Below the pieces are notes generated by a model, which saw nothing but the letters and a program-made list of their open reading frames with translations, was not told where the DNA came from and made no database searches. A stretch of DNA of 64,000 nucleotides from Beta vulgaris subsp. vulgaris (Eukaryota > Streptophyta > Magnoliopsida > Caryophyllales > Amaranthaceae): positions 25,317,623 through 25,381,622 of the forward strand of contig NC_079202.1 of assembly GCF_026745355.1 (NCBI RefSeq), in the 5' to 3' direction. The position numbers and the translations under genes were made by a program. Numbering within the stretch: position 1 is the first letter of the stretch; each line of letters begins with the position of its first letter. Below are positions 11,014 through 20,430 of this stretch, piece after piece.

Positions 11014-11369
11014 ATGGGTCGAAGTTGGATCTATGAAAAGAGGAATATGTTGGAGTTCATACAAGGTGTGAATGAGTTTTGTAAACGTGTTATAGAGCAT
11101 CAACAACTTGCGATGATGAGATTTATTGTCCATGTGTTGATTGCTACAATGTAAATACAATTTTTGATATTAGGACTGTGAGGGATCCTATTGTTCATCG
11201 TGCATTTATGGCTGAGTATTATATTTGGTTATGACATGGTGTAGGGACAATATACTCAGGATAGGGTTAATTTTGATAATGTTGACCCTAGTAAAACATT
11301 AGAGATTGATATGTCGAATGTTGGAGTTGAGGATGAAGTTGTGATTGGAGATCATTTTAGGATTGAAGG
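11014..11369 (+). pseudogene. TNP2-type CACTA transposase, 5' part
   Basis: From the ATG at 11014 the frame reads M-G-R-S-W-I-Y-E-K-R, then GVNEFCKRVIEHQQLA. After a frameshift it continues IYCPCVDCYN and HRAFMAEYYIWL, ending HG at about 11240. This is the order of the transposase-associated domain at the N-terminus of plant En/Spm transposases: RSW, a GV-F helix, the CPC-C-N zinc-binding block, then a YxxW-HG end. An in-frame stop replaces a residue before HG. The gene is interrupted at 11369 by the chromovirus and resumes at 26289. Confidence 0.75.
11365..11369. other. target-site duplication GAAGG, left copy
   Basis: GAAGG at 11365-11369 is repeated at 26289-26293, directly outside the two LTRs. 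The 5-bp length is standard for Ty3/gypsy integration. Confidence 0.9.
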
Positions 11370-11680
11370 TGTAATCCCCCACATTTTTAAAGGATTTTCA
11401 TAAATATATTAAGTTATTTATGTAGTTATATTTAAATCCAAATGAGTTTGGAAATGGTTTGACTTTTAAAAAGGGTTGACTATTTTTTAAAAAGTCAACT
11501 AAAACTTCTTTTAAGGGGGGTAGACTGTAATCCCCCACATTTTTAAAGGATTTTCATAAATATATTAAGTTATTTATGTAGTTATATTTAAATCCAAATG
11601 AGTTTGGAAATGGTTTGACTTTTAAAAAGGGTTGACTATTTTTTTAAAAGTCAACTAAAAATATTTTGCATGACTTAATA
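11370..11680 (+). repeat. tandem duplication of LTR head plus polypurine tract
   Basis: Two copies start TGTAATCCCCCACATTTTT at 11370 and 11527. Each carries the inverted GTTGACTATTTTTT...AAAGTCAAC segment. The first copy ends with CTTCTTTTAAGGGGGGTAGAC, which is the normal polypurine tract located outside an LTR. The same structure is in the 3' LTR (23578-23733 and 23734 onward). Confidence 0.9.
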
Positions 11681-12435
11681 AAATTGAAAATGTTTTAATT
11701 AAGCATGTCTTAATAAAAGCTTTAAGCATTAAAAATATTTATTTAAAAAGAAGTTTAATGGAATCGAAACTCCTAAAAGGATAAAAAGGAAAAGAGTCCT
11801 ATTGATGATTAAAGTCCTAAGTTGATCATCTTTTTAGTCATCAAATAAATTTTAAATCTTATCTCTTTTCCTAAATTCTAATCTTATCTCTTTTCCTAAA
11901 CCAAAAAGGATTAGTCTTTTTGTAAATATCCTAAAACTCAATTATTTTATCCAACCCAATTATTTTCTTCAAAAATCACGTCCTTCATACTTCTCCCTCA
12001 CTCGACATTTTCTCTCTCCTCTTTCCACGTGACTTTTCTTTTTCCTCTCTTCACTCGTTTTTTTCTTTCACCCGAATCTGATTGGCCAGATTTCTCATAG
12101 TTCCGTTAATTTTTAGCCAAAACTTCCTTCTTGAAAGTTGTAGATCTCGAAAAGTTATTGAAGTTAGCCTCAAGAATCACTCAATTCCGATTCTTATTCT
12201 ATTAGTTATGGCCTCTGCAAGTTTCGCAATTCTGCTGCCATATTTCACTCGCGGATTCGGCATATTACTCTTTTTCTTCCTTTTTCTTTTGATTCTTTTC
12301 CTCGTTTTCTTATATATTGACTTCATATATATTATATATTGAATATTAATATTTTCGATTTGTTATTATTTTTAGATTGAAGTTTTAATCATTAAAGCAT
12401 GGATTTTTAGAGTTTTAATTACTATAAAACCATAG

Positions 12436-12640
12436 CACAACAAGAATCCGCGCTTTTAGCGTCTGAATTTACCGTCCGGCAGGATTAGACGCAAATTAGC
12501 ATCCGTTTTCTAAAATTAGCGTCCGTCTTTGTGCGGATGCTAATTAGCGTCCGTTTTTCTAAAATTAGCGTCCGTCTTTGGAACGGACGCTGATTAGCGT
12601 CCGTTTTTCAAGTTTACCGTCTAACGAGACGGACGGTATT
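12436..12640 (+). repeat. Pack-CACTA left terminus and subterminal repeats
   Basis: Modules of TTAGCGTCCGTTTT and its complement alternate over about 200 bp. The matching right-hand array is at 15900-16170. These are the presumed transposase binding sites. Confidence 0.8.
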
Positions 12641-14052
12641 AAATGGTCACAAAAATAACACGACCCACCTATCTCTATCTATTCTTGTTCCCTCACCTCA
12701 CATCACAACCGTCTTCTTTCTTCATCTTCTTTCTCGCTCTTCTTTTCTTCTTCCGTTCTATTTGTTTCTCTCTCACCGTCGACGGTATTCAATGATCCTA
12801 CAATACAATTTCTCATCTTTCCATTTTCGACGTTGACTGGTAAGTACCACACTTTCTTTTATTTGAAGAAGGGTTAGTGATTTTTTTGGGTTTTTTATAT
12901 GGGTTGTTTCAGATCTAGTTTTTTTTTTGTTAATTTCTCAATTCTCCTTCAAAACCCCATATTTATCCTCTCTTATTTTGATTTTTATTTTCGAATCCTT
13001 TTTTCGTATGTTTTTTTTTTTGTTTTCTCGATTTTTATATATCCTCTCTCTTTTTCGATTTTTGTTTCAGATCTGGTTTTTTCTTGATTTTTTTCGTCGG
13101 GTTTTTGTCCTAGTTATTTCGAGGTTTTTTTGTCCTAATTATCGCTTTTTAAGTTTTTTAGTGTTTGAATTTTTGTTTTCAGTTTTTGTTTTTGGATCTT
13201 CGTTTTCGCTGTTGTTTTGGTTTGGGTTTTTGGATCTGTTGTTTTGGTTTGGGTGGGTCTGTTCGTGGGGTTGTTCGGGGAGGGTGGTGCTTTCCGGCTC
13301 GTGTGGGGGTTCGGGGAGTTTAGTGATTTTCGGTTCGTGGGTGGTCTATAATTATTGAGCAAACTGATCAAGCACACAGAGTCTGAGGTCTGGATGATAG
13401 GTTGCGCATTAGTTGGGTTGATGTATTCTCTGAAAACTAGTAGCAAACTAATTAATCTTGGAAGAAGGAAGGCTGCCTTCATAGTTCATGCGCAAGTTTC
13501 ATTTTGGTGCTGAATTGCTGGTTTTTTTTTTTTTGAAGTTGCAGTGTTGGTAATTTACTATGCACAATGCAATTGTTGGCTTCGGTTATCTTTTGATGTA
13601 TGGAATTGTTTACAGGCAGCTTTTGATTGCTAATAATTTCCAAATATCTGCGTAGCATTAGAAATATCTGTTTAATTGATTAGCTGAAATTATTCATACC
13701 ATAGATTATATTCTTCTTGCTCTATGTGGAATTTTCCTCTAGATATCTGCATTCTATTATATAAATCAGAATTTAGGATTCAGACTTGAGAGGCGTAGTT
13801 TTTAATTGGAAAATATTGGGAATGATGGAATTAAATGACCGACTGGTTCATGAATGTATTTTTTACCAATATTTTTTTTTGAAAATTTGAGTTATCATTT
13901 CATTAATATTTTTTTTTACCAATATTAGTTGGTAACTTGGGCATCAATAGTCAATACCCTTATACCCCCACCATTTGAATATACTGCCTTTTGTTTTCCA
14001 AGGTCAAATGATGATCATTTATATTTTTTTAACAGATATTTGGGGTTAGATA
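12641..14052 (+). other. Pack-CACTA leader and T-rich interior
   Basis: A pyrimidine-rich stretch (12660-12780, many ttctt and ctctc) is followed by a very T-rich part (12860-13240). A possible splice donor, CTGGTAAGTACC, lies at 12837-12848. A G/T-rich part at 13180-13350 and an exon-like piece at 13360-13490 were not recognised. Whether they are captured host sequence is open. Confidence 0.4.
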
Positions 14053-14167
14053 ATGAAGCTGGATGTGATTGGACCAGGGGTGAATATCTTGGCTGCTTGG
14101 TCTGAGAATGCTGGACCTACTGGGTTGGAGAAGGATACCAGGAAGACTAAGTTTAACATCATGTCAG
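14053..14167 (+). pseudogene. captured subtilisin-like protease fragment
   Basis: The 38-residue stretch contains [13 protein letters not shown] and [12 protein letters not shown], ending FNIMSG. It matches the plant subtilase (S8 family, SBT1-like) block just before the catalytic serine motif G-T-S-M. The similarity stops right after the SG, before the serine, so the fragment cannot be catalytic. A ttttttaacag splice-acceptor-like text precedes it and GTATATTG follows it, so it may be kept as an exon in a transposon transcript. Homology to the SBT family is clear; the exact parent gene is unknown. Confidence 0.8.
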
Positions 14168-14986
14168 GTATATTGTTGTGGCTTTGTTGGATTTTTCTGT
14201 TTTTATGCTGGTTTTTGATTTATTGTGCTAATTTCTAATATTTGAGCTTGTTTCTGTTTTTGGAATTATGGTTGTTGTGTGTATTGAATGTAGGTGATGG
14301 AGATGTTTTTAAGATTTATTATCTACTAAATACTAGTGACAATGTTGCAATAATATATAATGTAGATTGTTTTTAGACGTGCATGGTATGTTAGTTTAAG
14401 TGATGAATACTTTGGGTGTGTCAGAGAGCTGAACTTGAGGTTTAATTATGCCATGGATTTGATAAGAAGAAGCTTAATGTTGGCGATGTCCTTGTTGCAT
14501 GATTACATAAGAATCTTTTATCAAATTGTGATTCCATTGATGTGCTAGAATGTTGAAATTGCTATGGTCTTCATGAAGTCAACCACACTAGTACAATAGA
14601 AGTAATATGAGACGTGTTTAGGTTGTTGGCTATGATCATTGAACTAAGCATGACACTGATGCAGTGGTTCTTACTGTCACTATATTGTTTGTAAATTGTA
14701 ATTATTTGAATTGACATTATGACCCTGAACCTTCCTGATCTGTCTTCGTGATATGTTTTTAATAGTGAATGGCTGCATAAATGTGGTTGAAACCATATTA
14801 TAGTTTATAAGATACCTTTTGACCACTCATTAAGTATCTAAAACCAGTGGTCTATATAAGAGAATCATTGAGGTTGAGTTGGTTAATAATTCTCCTGAAA
14901 ACCTCAAGGTGTGGGGGTTTGTTTCTCATTGAAAATGACCAGATGAGGGGGGTTGATAGTGAACTATAAGAGAAACTATTGATTCA
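14168..14986 (+). other. Pack-CACTA interior, unrecognised
   Basis: No long ORF. Around 14420-14560 there is a stretch with coding-like wording (GAAGCTTAATGTTGGCGATG) that I could not identify. It may be a further captured fragment. Confidence 0.3.
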
Positions 14987-15369
14987 ATGTCTGCTGTTTC
15001 ATGTCAAACTAGTGTTGAATCAATTGGTCTTACTATCTTAGAAATATTGCAAAGGAATGCAGTTGGTCCATCAGAATATGTGACTGTGAGTGGTTACATG
15101 ATGCCGGACATGATCATTAGTAGGGTTAGCTCTAATCCAGAAATGTTGGTTTTATTTGAAACTCCTGCGGGTTTTGCCATGTTTAAAGTATTAGATGAAG
15201 GAAAGCTTTCTCAAATTGAGGTATACTTTTCTTCCTCTGTTTTTTTTGTTTTGTTTTTTTTGTTGTTGTTCTATTTCTGTATAATGTTTAAGTAATATTG
15301 CATTTTTTTTGTGATTTTGATTTGCAGGATTTGTGGAAAGAGTTCACTTCTGTTGATTCAGCCAGAAAG
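14987..15369 (+). pseudogene. captured NOP58 exons 1-2 fused to transposon ORF
   Basis: From 15143 the frame reads MLVLFETPAGFAMFKVLDEG, then KLSQIE, which is the N-terminus of NOP58, the box C/D snoRNP core protein. A GT at 15221 and an AG at 15326-15327 bound a 107-bp intron. The next exon, DLWKEFTSVDSARK (15328-15369), continues NOP58 exactly in frame and is followed by GT. The intron position suggests capture from genomic DNA rather than cDNA. Upstream, 52 further codons from the ATG at 14987 are open in the same frame; they may be the parent's 5' UTR or another source. Only about 40 residues of a protein of roughly 500 are present, so it is not a working NOP58. Confidence 0.88.
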
Positions 15370-15899
15370 GTCATAACTTGTTCTGTTTCGTTTTTTTGTG
15401 ATATATTATTTAGATTATTGCAAATTTGGAATAATGGTTTTGTGGTTTTTTTTTTGGGGTATATGTGAAAGTTGGTTAAAGATTAAAGGTCATATTGATT
15501 TGCAGGGTTATGAGATTTGAGTTTGAGTTTCAGATTTGAAGTTGGTTTCGATCCAGATGCCAGATTTAAAGTCCGTTTTGGTTCCAGATTTTTGTTGTGG
15601 AGTTTAAAGTGTACATGTAAATATATGAGATTTGTATTAGATTTTGTTCTAAGTATACTAGAATTTAGTTCTAGAATTATTTTCACTTGTAATTACATTT
15701 ATTATCCATAATAATTGAATTGATTAATTTGTTTAATTTAATAAAAAAAGTATCGTATTTGCATCATTTCATATCTTATTATATTTAAAATCAATTAATT
15801 AAAAGCAAAAAACTATTACATTTAATACTAGTTAACCAAAAGCAAAAAAAAAAGTGCAAATGCGTACCAAAAGCAAAAATGAAAGCACAAATGCGTATT
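15370..15899 (+). other. Pack-CACTA 3' interior
   Basis: AT-rich, with no recognisable gene. Two short imperfect repeats containing AAAAGCAAAAA...GCACAAATGCGTA lie at 15835-15900, just before the right subterminal array. Confidence 0.4.
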
Positions 15900-16187
15900 C
15901 GAGAAAACAGTCGCTAATTAGCGACTGCCAGAAGCCGTCGCTAATTAGCGTCAACAGCTCTAAACGGTCGCTAATTAGCGACTGCATGGGAAACGGACGC
16001 TAAATTCGAAAAATCAGACGCTAATGTTTTTGCGTCCGCTTTGCGGACGCTATTTGGAGAATTAGCGACCAAGGGTTTTGCATCAGCCGTTTAGCGTCCG
16101 TTGGCGGACGCTAATATATTTAGCGTCCGATTCCGCGTTTTTAGCGTCTGATTTTTGCGGACGCTAAAGGCTGACATTCTTGTTGTG
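15900..16187 (+). repeat. Pack-CACTA right terminus and subterminal repeats
   Basis: GTCGCTAATTAGCGAC palindromes (15910-15985) give way to GGACGCTAA and TTAGCGTCCG modules up to the terminal ATTCTTGTTGTG. Two module variants (GTCGC and GTCCG) occur in one array. Confidence 0.8.
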
Positions 16188-17828
16188 TAGTAGCATATTA
16201 GATACTATGAGATTGATTTAGATTATGATTTTAGACATGTTTATATACGTTTAAAGAAGGTTTTATGAATTTGAAAGTTGCTGGAATTTTAGAAAGAGTT
16301 TTATTAATGGAGTTTTAAGATTTTTAATTACTAGTATGGTAGTACTATGCTAGGAATTAAAAGTTATTGAAGTTTTGATATTAAAATAAGCTTTTGAATA
16401 TATTTAAAGGGGATTTTAAATATTTTAAAGTTGCTGTATTTTTAATTAAGAGTATTGATTTTAGTTTATATTAATTTTTAGGCGGAGAATCTTTCGTAGG
16501 AGACTTTTAACGTTTTAAAAGTGGCCTACAGGCTAGTATATAAAGGTACGTACATAGTCTACGTGCTATATGGTTAGAAACATGCTTTAGGGATGTTTTT
16601 ATTTTTGTAGCATCATGTATAGGACCTTGTTGTTCATATATATGATTTACTGAAATTGCTTTACATGTTACTTGCCTGTGTGCTACATGTAAACTAAGAA
16701 TATGTATGAGTAAGATTGTTTGTATGGAAGTTTGATGCAAGCAGATAAGTTAGTTTGGTATTAATTCGTGAGTGAATTAATGTAAGTAATTGAATCATGT
16801 GTTACATAGATTCTTTGAGACTATTTATTTATCTTATAAGAACCGTGGATCTTATTTGGTAATTTGAGTTATACCTATATAAAGGTACAGTTTACTGTTG
16901 GCTAGGTTCAACAGAGCAAGTTAGAAAGAATAAAAGAAGTTAAAAGGTCTTGAATGATAAGTTGTGAACTTGTTAATTCTAAGATAAAAAGGAGTTTTGT
17001 GATCTTATGTGATTATTAGTTATATATGTTGTGTGCTTGGTTGGTGTCAACACAAGTATAAAATGAATGCAACGTAAAGTGAACGAGATAGGTTATAGAC
17101 TTTAGACTGGTGCACGTCTAGAGTTGGACACTAAGGGTTGGGATACATAGTCCGCCGTGATATGTATTTTCCTAGGATTGGATTGATCACCTTTCCTTTT
17201 AGCTCAAAGTTTCTCGATATCGCAGGTCAATTGGAATATGTGGTAGCTCCCATATCTCCTACTTCAGTATAGACAACTCGTCCCATAACTATTCCATTTA
17301 AAGAAGAAATAAAAGTTTAGAGTCTAGTTCAGTAAGAGTCATTTGCAGTTTGTTATATGCTTATTATTATTTATGTTGTAGTATCATGTTTAGGATTTTA
17401 TGCTGATATGTAGTACTCAGCTTTGCTGATTACGTGCGTGTTTGTGTGTGTGATCATGGCTTTGCCTATTGATCCTGTGGTGATCCTTCGGGGGAGCAGA
17501 GTCAAGAAAGCATTGACATTACAGGTTCGAAGATGCATACCATGGGGGAATCTGGAATGGAGAGGCTTTTGTGACATTAGTAGTATTTAAGTTGTTTCTA
17601 GGAATTTATATTTTTAGACTTTAGCTTTAAGTTGGTGTGTTTCAGTTCAAACATTGTTTGGTTCTTATTTCATAAGTTTAATAAAGTTGATTTTTTTTAA
17701 TAAGTTTTCCGCTGCAAAATTCTGAGTAAGCCGAAACGTTATCACACGGGCGATAATGCCTGGGTAATTCTCTAGATTTGTTATAAAAGTATTTTCTAGA
17801 AAGAGAGAATTATCGGGGTGTTACAAAG

Positions 17829-17842
17829 TGGTATCTGGGAGC
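17829..17842 (+). other. primer binding site, tRNA-Met type
   Basis: TGGTATCTGGGAGC starts 4 bp after the LTR end (TTACA at 17821-17825, spacer AAG). The canonical sequence is TGGTATCAGAGC, so the site has small changes. Confidence 0.8.
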
Positions 17843-18610
17843 TTTAGGTTAGTTTAAGACTTATAGGCGCCTAACTAACTAGCTTATTAAGTGACTTTAG
17901 CCTTTTAAGTTACCTATTGGCTATTTGGAGGAAACCTTAGTATTGCTCCTACGTTTATTCTAGAAATTTTTTTTAGAAACACCGAAATTTTTTTGGAAAA
18001 AAATTAGAGGTACAAAAAGGGTTGTTTTCGAAAAGCTGTGAGTTCGAAATTTTTTTTTCGAAAGTTTGAGGATTCCAAAAAAAAAAAAAAATTCGAAAAG
18101 TGTTGAGTCCGGAAAAAAAAAAAAAAAAAAATTTCGAGTGAACATTTTTTTTTTCGAGTGTCTTGGGTCCGAAATATTTTTATTTCGAAAAGTTATTTTT
18201 GGCACAAAAGTAATGTTATTTGTAAAAAGTGTCTGCATTTTTTTTTTCATGCCTTTGAGGTTTATAGAATGGCATTGTGAGAATGGGTAGTATAAGAAGG
18301 GCATATAGGATAGAAATATTATATGCCTGCATTGAAAAAATTAGTTCAGCATCATCATTATATTCTTCCCTGCAAATAAGTGCATTATTATTTTTCTTTC
18401 CTACTAACGATGCATGAATGTTTTTCTTCCCTGCTAACTTATATATCCTTCTTGCCTGCAAGTGTTATATTTACATCCTTTGTTTTTGTTTACCTTGTTA
18501 TTTGTGGGAACACGTTAGAGAGAGTGCTAAACCATTATGGTTTATTTGTTGTAGATCCCTAACCATGTCTGCCAGACAAGTTAATAGAATTGTCAGGCAA
18601 AGTTAATAGA
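17843..18610 (+). other. chromovirus leader with A/T runs
   Basis: No coding sequence. Repeated TTCGAAA motifs are joined by long runs of A or T (17960-18250), including an about 20-bp A-run near 18113-18131. The frames that cross these runs are low-complexity artefacts. Confidence 0.6.
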
Positions 18611-18982
18611 GTAGGAAGCTATCATAACCCAATTATATTGAGTGATGATGAGAATGTTCGATGTATGAGCCTGAAGTTATAGTTACACTAGCCTAGACAT
18701 CATTATGCATTATGTGTTAAAAGTAGGCATCCCTGTTAGCGATATATGAAGTAATCAAAGAGTTTGATTGTACTAGAGCGCAAACCTGAAAGGACATCTA
18801 TAATGTTATTTGGAGATCTTATTTGAGCAATGTGAATGTTTTAGAGATGGATGAAATGGACATCAATCCAAAAGATTTGAAGATATACTAGATCTAGATT
18901 CGAATATATTATTATTTGTTACTATTATTATTATAGTGAAGACTTTGGAGACTTTGGAGATGAAATGTTTACTCCAGTATAA
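18611..18982 (+). pseudogene. decayed leader ORF of the chromovirus
   Basis: This is the plus-strand counterpart of the leader ORF at 7617-8006 (minus). Across frameshifts and stops it keeps SYHNPIILSDDEN (intact copy SYCNSIVLSE), TSLDIIM, VLKVGI, EFDCTRAQT, KDIYNVIWRSYLS and the C-terminal EDFGDFGDEMFTP. The shared order over more than 100 codons shows that a real protein once existed here. It is no longer translatable as one frame. Confidence 0.7.
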
Positions 18983-19416
18983 AGGAAATAAGGATGAAAT
19001 GATGGTGTAATTCCATAGAGTATTTATTTATGCTTTAAGATTAGTTGTTGGAAAGTAGTCAAGCTATAATGGTTTAAATTTCCTTATTGAGTATTCTTTA
19101 TATTATTGAGGAATAAGTTGGTTATTTTGGATTGGGAAAATATTCTTATTATCGATTGAGGAATAGAAGTTATTATTTTTTTTTTTTTATATGAGTGAGT
19201 AAGAATTTATTCTGGGCACGTGATGGGAATATTTTTTATTATTCTTTTGATCATGTGATTATATTTTTGCTTGCTTGTTTCTACTTGCACGTTGATGTGA
19301 ATATATTTTACATGAACGATTATGTGATTATTAGAGAACATTTCAAGTTGAAACTAGCGAGAAATTGTTCATTGATGCGATCTTTATGGTTAAATCAAAT
19401 GTTGCCTTCGTAGGAA

Positions 19417-20430
19417 ATGGCAAGTAATTCTGAATCGAAACGAAAGTAGAGTTACGTTAAATTTCAGCTGCAATATAGAGTGTCAAACAGTAATGCTGCC
19501 TTAGCTTCTGCTATTCGCCTATTGGCAGAGAGTTTGACTCGAAAGAGTTGAGCGTCCCGATTCTGCTGGGACATGTTTGAGAGACTAGCTAAGATTAAGC
19601 CGTCGTACCTTAAGGGGTAAGCTGACCCTATCCTCTTAGAGAGTCAGATTAGGGCGTTTGAAAAGATTTTTAGGGCTGTAAACTGTCCTGAGAGTATGAA
19701 AGTAGGCCAAGTTGTACTGTATTTGAAAGATGAGACTGACTTATAGTAGGAAGAGAATGAGACTATATGAAAGAGTTTATTTGGGAATCCTTTATTACTG
19801 CTTTAAGAGAAAAAAAAAAAAAAAATTTACCCTGCTTTTATGAGGAAACTAAAAGCCCAGAAGTTTACAAACCTTAGGATGAGAAGTATGACTATCTCTG
19901 AGTATTATAGAAAGTTCATAGCTAGGTTTGCATTTGAGGTAATAGCCACTGAGGAGTTAAAGGCTCAATGATTTGAGCAAGCTTTGATTGAGGAAATTCA
20001 ATTGGGGTTTAGTAGATTTTGAAGTGTTGGATTTGCCTATTAGCATACCTATTGGAGAAATCATAAGGTATACCGAGTTGTTAGAAATTGCCTTTAAAGA
20101 TAGGAGACTTTGTATTTCTGTCTGACTTAATAGAATTCGATTTGGGAGACCTAGATGTGATTCTTGGGATGAACTAGTTGAGTCATTACAAGGCCAGGAT
20201 TGATTGTGAAGTTCAGAAGGTAGTGTTGAGAAACCCTTTGGGAAAATTGACCTCCTATAGACGTTTGGGAAATCAAAGAGTTTGGATTATCTGCTATGCA
20301 AGTAGAAAATTTGAAAAAGGGGTGTGAGTTTTTTTCTGTATGTGCAAGATGTGAGTAAAGAAGCTGAGTTAAAACTTGAGGATGTTCCAATAGTGAATGA
20401 GTTTATGGACGTATTTCCGAGTGAATTTCA
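19417..20430 (+). pseudogene. chromovirus gag-protease pseudogene
   Basis: ATG at 19417 begins MASNSESKRK and meets a stop at once. Further on, FERLAKIKPSYLKG, ADPILLESQIRAFEK and CPESMKVGQVVLYLKDE are readable in scattered frames (19570-19740). A poly-A run at 19808-19825 breaks the frame again. The segment from about 19990 to 20100 jumps directly to the protease/linker text FEVLDLPISIPIGE, so the zinc knuckle and the protease active site are deleted relative to the minus-strand copy. Linker text VQDVSKEAELKLEDVPIVNEFMDVFP leads into RT. Confidence 0.8.

Larger units (their letters stand above)
12436..16187 (+). mobile_element. Pack-CACTA carrying host gene fragments
   Basis: The 3752-bp element starts CACAACAAGAATCCGCG and ends ATTCTTGTTGTG, with TAG on both sides (12433-12435 and 16188-16190). 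The equivalent position in the 3' LTR (about 24641, ACCATAGTAGCATATT) is uninterrupted and has a single TAG, so the insertion and its 3-bp TSD are confirmed by an empty site. Subterminal TTAGCGTCCG and CGGACGCTAA repeats fill 12450-12640 and 15900-16170. No transposase is present. It contains fragments of a subtilase gene (14053-14167) and a NOP58 gene (15143-15369). It depends on an autonomous CACTA for movement. Confidence 0.92.
11370..17825 (+). repeat. 5' LTR, split by a Pack-CACTA
   Basis: It runs from TGTAATCCCCC to GTGTTACA. Removing the element at 12436-16187 and one TSD copy leaves 2701 bp, against 2711 bp for the 3' LTR. The first ~157 bp are tandemly duplicated (11370-11526 and 11527 onward), with the polypurine tract GGGGGGTAGAC between the copies. 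The half after the insertion (16188-17825) has no ORF of note. Confidence 0.92.

Noticed and set aside
12082..12342. Hydrophobic 86-residue frame repeated at 24290-24556
   Set aside because: It lies inside both LTRs; its repetition reflects the LTR pair, not a gene, and the pyrimidine-rich U3 explains the hydrophobic residues.
16507..16740. Minus-strand 77-residue frame, also at 24956-25189
   Set aside because: Again LTR sequence present twice; no start context, domain or conservation beyond the LTR identity.
18066..18304. Frames on both strands across A/T runs in the chromovirus leader
   Set aside because: They are made of poly-Lys or poly-Phe from homopolymer runs and have no family resemblance.
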